This document shows positions 6,004 to 8,201 of a DNA stretch of 8,201 nt, in pieces. The stretch covers positions 1 through 8,201 of the forward strand of contig CAMEZN010000065.1 in assembly GCA_945947845.1 (NCBI GenBank), in the 5' to 3' direction. A program made the position numbers and the translations under genes. The stretch comes from an uncultured Mucispirillum sp. GTDB taxonomy: Bacteria > Chrysiogenota > Deferribacteres > Deferribacterales > Mucispirillaceae. The notes under the pieces were generated by a model. The model was not told the origin of the DNA. It saw only the letters and a program-made list of their open reading frames with translations, and searched no databases. How positions within the stretch are numbered: the stretch's first letter is position 1; each line of letters begins with the position of its first letter.

Positions 6004-7773
6004 TTATTTATTAATTAATTCTAATGCTCTAATCATAGTAGGGTGTCCTGTTGGAAATCTTGCTGTTCTGTCCTGAGCATAGGCAGTAAGCCTTTCATCA
6101 GCTTTTAAACCTAAATCTGAACTGAATTTATTAATTAAATAAAGATACAGCCCAACAGGGTTTGGTTTATCATCATCAAAGCTGTCTTTTATTCTGTGCT
6201 CTGTATCTAAAAATGGAATACCATCTTCTACAAAAGTAGTTTCTATTTCTTTGATGATATTTTTTGCTATTAAAAGAAATTCATTTTCGTTTGTTACTTC
6301 ATAAAATTTTAGGGTTGCTTCAAGATAATATACATGGTCAGATAATACTCTGTGATTTATAATATATTCTTCTAAATGTGCATTATTATCTTTATCTGGG
6401 TTTGCCTGCATAACTTTATTTATTTCATCTTCAACAGCATAAATTCCCCTGTATACTTTACTATCATATACTACTAAATGGCGAAGTTTATGGTAAAGAG
6501 CAAGTGCCTGTTCCAGCTCGTAAGGTTCGTTTTCAGCTTCATACATATTTAAAAGTGTAGTGCAGAACATAAAGTTATGACCGCTTCCAGCTTTATTATC
6601 TGGTTCTGGGTGGGCTTTTATTGTGCTTATTCTTTCAGATACTTTTTTTAGTGAAACATCAAGTGCAGCAGCTTTTATATATTCTTTATGTTTTAAATAG
6701 ATTACACCGTTATAAACACCTGCTTCATTTGGGAAGTTTTTTAATTCTTTTTCACTTAAAACAGTAAAATCTCTATCTGTAACTTTATAGAAATATCCTT
6801 CTTCGTAATCGCCGTTATTATTTGGAGAATCAGCATCAAGACTGTCTAAATATCCGTAATCAGTTCTTAGGCTTCCATACATAACAAAATCAATTGCTTT
6901 TTGTGCAGTGTATAAATATAGTCTGTTTCCAGTTTTTCTATAAAGTTTTATTAAAAATGATGATATTTGAGCATTATCAGAGAGCATTTTCTCAAAATGA
7001 GGGGTATGCCACATTCTATCTACTGTATATCTGAACAAACCTCCAAAAAGATGGTCGAATATACCCATAGTGCATATTTTATCAGCTGTATTTAAAAGAA
7101 ATTCGGCATACTCTTTTTCCTGAAAGTTATCAAGCAGATAAAGCATTGATGTTATGTAAGGGAATTTTGCTCCTTCTCTAAAACCAAAGTATACAGGGTC
7201 AAAAATTTTCATATATTCTTTTTTTCTGTATTCTTTTATTTTATCTTCTGGTATAAGTGGTTTTTCTATCTGGTGAAATGATGTAATAAACTCATTTCTA
7301 GTGTTAATTACTTTTTCTATTTCATTATATTTATTATGAAATACATTATCTATACTTTCAAGTATAGTTTTAAAAGATGGTTTTGCACCATTATTTTCTT
7401 TTGGAAAATAAGTGCCTGCAAAAAAAGGTTCTTTATCTGGTGTTAAAAATACAGAAAGGGGCCAGCCGCCAGCATCACCAGTTGATTGTATGTAAAATTG
7501 ATATTCCTTATCTACATCAGGGTATTCATCTTTATCTACTTTGACTGGAATATATTTTTCATTTAATATTTTTGCAGTTTCTTCATCTTCAAATGATTCT
7601 TTTTCCATTACTCTGCACCAGTGGCATGATGAGTAACCAATGCTTACAAATACTGGTTTATTTAATTTTTTTGCCATTTCAAAAACATTACTGCTCCATG
7701 ACTGCCAGTGCACTGGATTATGAGAATGTCTTGCAAGATAAAGTGATTTTTCTTTATTTAAAATATTTTCCAT
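6004..7773 (-). CDS. Thioredoxin-like DUF255 protein (YyaL / SSP411 family)
   Basis: The 589-residue protein belongs to the family of B. subtilis YyaL and mammalian SPATA20; its cellular function is not established. The N-terminal thioredoxin-like domain (about 1-165) begins with the family motif HSHNPVHW (16-23). It has the CHWC redox pair Cys50/Cys53 in [22 protein letters not shown] (77-88), and [11 protein letters not shown] then FFAGTYFP (102-124). The rest resembles an alpha/alpha-barrel sugar-enzyme fold, with family landmarks GGLFRYTVD (244-252), [10 protein letters not shown] (259-268) and LDADSP (312-317). Two signature positions differ from what I recall as usual: His22 where Asp is common (NPVDW) and Arg54 where His is common (CHWCH). 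At 589 residues it is shorter than the roughly 680 typical of full-length members, apparently lacking the C-terminal tail. No signal peptide is visible, so it is probably cytoplasmic. The start is ATG with AGAGG (7778-7782) four bases upstream. The SSAT-like gene follows 11 bases after its stop. Confidence 0.93.
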   Translation of the reverse strand: MENILNKEKSLYLARHSHNPVHWQSWSSNVFEMAKKLNKPVFVSIGYSSCHWCRVMEKESFEDEETAKILNEKYIPVKVDKDEYPDVDKEYQFYIQSTGDAGGWPLSVFLTPDKEPFFAGTYFPKENNGAKPSFKTILESIDNVFHNKYNEIEKVINTRNEFITSFHQIEKPLIPEDKIKEYRKKEYMKIFDPVYFGFREGAKFPYITSMLYLLDNFQEKEYAEFLLNTADKICTMGIFDHLFGGLFRYTVDRMWHTPHFEKMLSDNAQISSFLIKLYRKTGNRLYLYTAQKAIDFVMYGSLRTDYGYLDSLDADSPNNNGDYEEGYFYKVTDRDFTVLSEKELKNFPNEAGVYNGVIYLKHKEYIKAAALDVSLKKVSERISTIKAHPEPDNKAGSGHNFMFCTTLLNMYEAENEPYELEQALALYHKLRHLVVYDSKVYRGIYAVEDEINKVMQANPDKDNNAHLEEYIINHRVLSDHVYYLEATLKFYEVTNENEFLLIAKNIIKEIETTFVEDGIPFLDTEHRIKDSFDDDKPNPVGLYLYLINKFSSDLGLKADERLTAYAQDRTARFPTGHPTMIRALELINK

Positions 7774-7783
7774 ACAGCCTCTT

Positions 7784-7814
7784 ATAAAAATAAAGCTTGC
7801 ATAACTGCAAGCTT
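7784..7814 (-). terminator. Inverted repeat, probable terminator of the antiporter gene
   Basis: AAGCTTGCA (7793-7801) and TGCAAGCTT (7806-7814) form a perfect nine-base-pair stem around a four-base loop. On the - strand the stem is followed by TATTTTTAT, a T-rich though interrupted tail. It starts 23 bases after the antiporter stop. It also lies in the short region before the DUF255 gene, so if transcripts read through or start upstream it becomes a 5' leader hairpin of that gene. Confidence 0.7.
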
Positions 7815-7837
7815 GTTAATATTTTTTTGTTTTAATT

Positions 7838-8201
7838 TTAATCATCTCCATATAAACTAGTATTTCTTTTATGAAGAACAACAAGAGCACCTATTAATAA
7901 AATAAATGCTGCACCAAATGAAAATAACCAGCTTTTAGTAAGTCCTGCTATAATAAACCCAATGAGAGACACAGCAGCAACAATAGAAGCATAAGGTATT
8001 TGAGTTGTAACATGGTCAATATGACTGCATGCTGCACCTGTTGAAGAAAGAATTGTTGTATCAGATATTGGTGAGCAGTGGTCGCCAAAAACAGAACCTG
8101 CAAGAGTTGCAGCAAGGTTTATAGTAAGTAATTCTGGTGCAACACTTGATGATACAGTTACCATAATAGGTATTAATATTCCAAATGTTCCCCATGAGGT
8201 T
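7838..8201 (-). CDS. NhaC-family Na+/H+ antiporter, C-terminal part (5' end outside the window)
   Basis: The frame runs from the right edge of the window, whose first complete codon is at 8200-8198, to a TAA at 7840-7838, giving the last 120 residues. An ATG at 8164 is internal and not the start, because the codons before it continue the family signature TSWGTFGILIPI. It is followed by GSVFGDHCSPISDTTILSS and then HIDHVTTQIPYA, both hallmarks of NhaC antiporters (COG1757). Membrane segments are visible around the ELLTINLAATLAG stretch, after QIPYA, and near the C-terminus before a short polar tail ending in YGDD. The family exchanges sodium for protons across the inner membrane, and some members use other substrates such as malate and lactate, so the exact pair is open. 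Full-length proteins have about 450-500 residues, so roughly three quarters of the gene lies beyond the edge. A probable terminator follows. Confidence 0.93.
   Translation of the reverse strand, partial: TSWGTFGILIPIMVTVSSSVAPELLTINLAATLAGSVFGDHCSPISDTTILSSTGAACSHIDHVTTQIPYASIVAAVSLIGFIIAGLTKSWLFSFGAAFILLIGALVVLHKRNTSLYGDD

Noticed and set aside
7838..8164. A small complete 108-residue membrane protein starting at ATG 8164
   Set aside because: The codons before the ATG run open to the edge and encode the conserved NhaC segment TSWGTFGI, so the ATG is internal to a longer gene.
1..8201. A defence island, mobile element or CRISPR array
   Set aside because: No transposase, integrase, nuclease, toxin-antitoxin pair, spaced repeats or tRNA attachment site is visible. 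The genes are mostly metabolic, transport or motility functions.

Overview
The window is AT-rich, with strong purine-rich Shine-Dalgarno sites and short intergenic gaps. It looks like an ordinary chromosomal segment of a low-GC bacterium. A motile, Gram-negative-type anaerobe is my guess, for three reasons: it has a chemoreceptor with a CZB zinc-binding tail, its DapA carries the full set of residues of the E. coli-type lysine inhibition site, and its DapB is E. coli-like. Deferribacterota (for example Mucispirillum-like) or another low-GC gut lineage would fit, but I cannot prove this from the sequence. There is no rRNA, tRNA, CRISPR array, insertion sequence or phage gene.

Left part (1-3194, + strand): the 3' portion of a GNAT acetyltransferase gene with an unusual hydrophobic stretch is followed 54 bases later by a tight dapF-dapA-dapB cluster (gaps of 12 and 15 bases, each gene with its own ribosome site). 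The cluster ends in a clear intrinsic terminator. Its enzymes make L,L-DAP-derived meso-diaminopimelate: DapA and DapB carry out the first two committed steps and DapF the last epimerisation. The intervening steps are encoded elsewhere.

Middle (3195-5485, + strand): a five-helix membrane protein of unknown function is followed, after a 153-base AT-rich spacer with a plausible promoter, by a methyl-accepting chemotaxis protein. This receptor has a bare N-terminal transmembrane hairpin, a cytoplasmic signalling hairpin and a complete C-terminal CZB zinc-binding domain. A strong hairpin terminator sits between it and the convergent genes on the other strand and can serve both.

Right part (5486-8201, - strand): reading right to left, there is the C-terminal 120 codons of an NhaC-family Na+/H+ antiporter, then an inverted repeat that probably acts as its terminator. 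Next come a DUF255/YyaL-type thioredoxin-like protein and, 11 bases downstream, a spermidine/spermine acetyltransferase-like GNAT enzyme. The last two are probably one operon.

I found no convincing undescribed system. The points most worth following are the CZB receptor with no periplasmic sensor, the unidentified five-helix protein, the hydrophobic insert in the first GNAT protein and the short C-terminus of the DUF255 protein.
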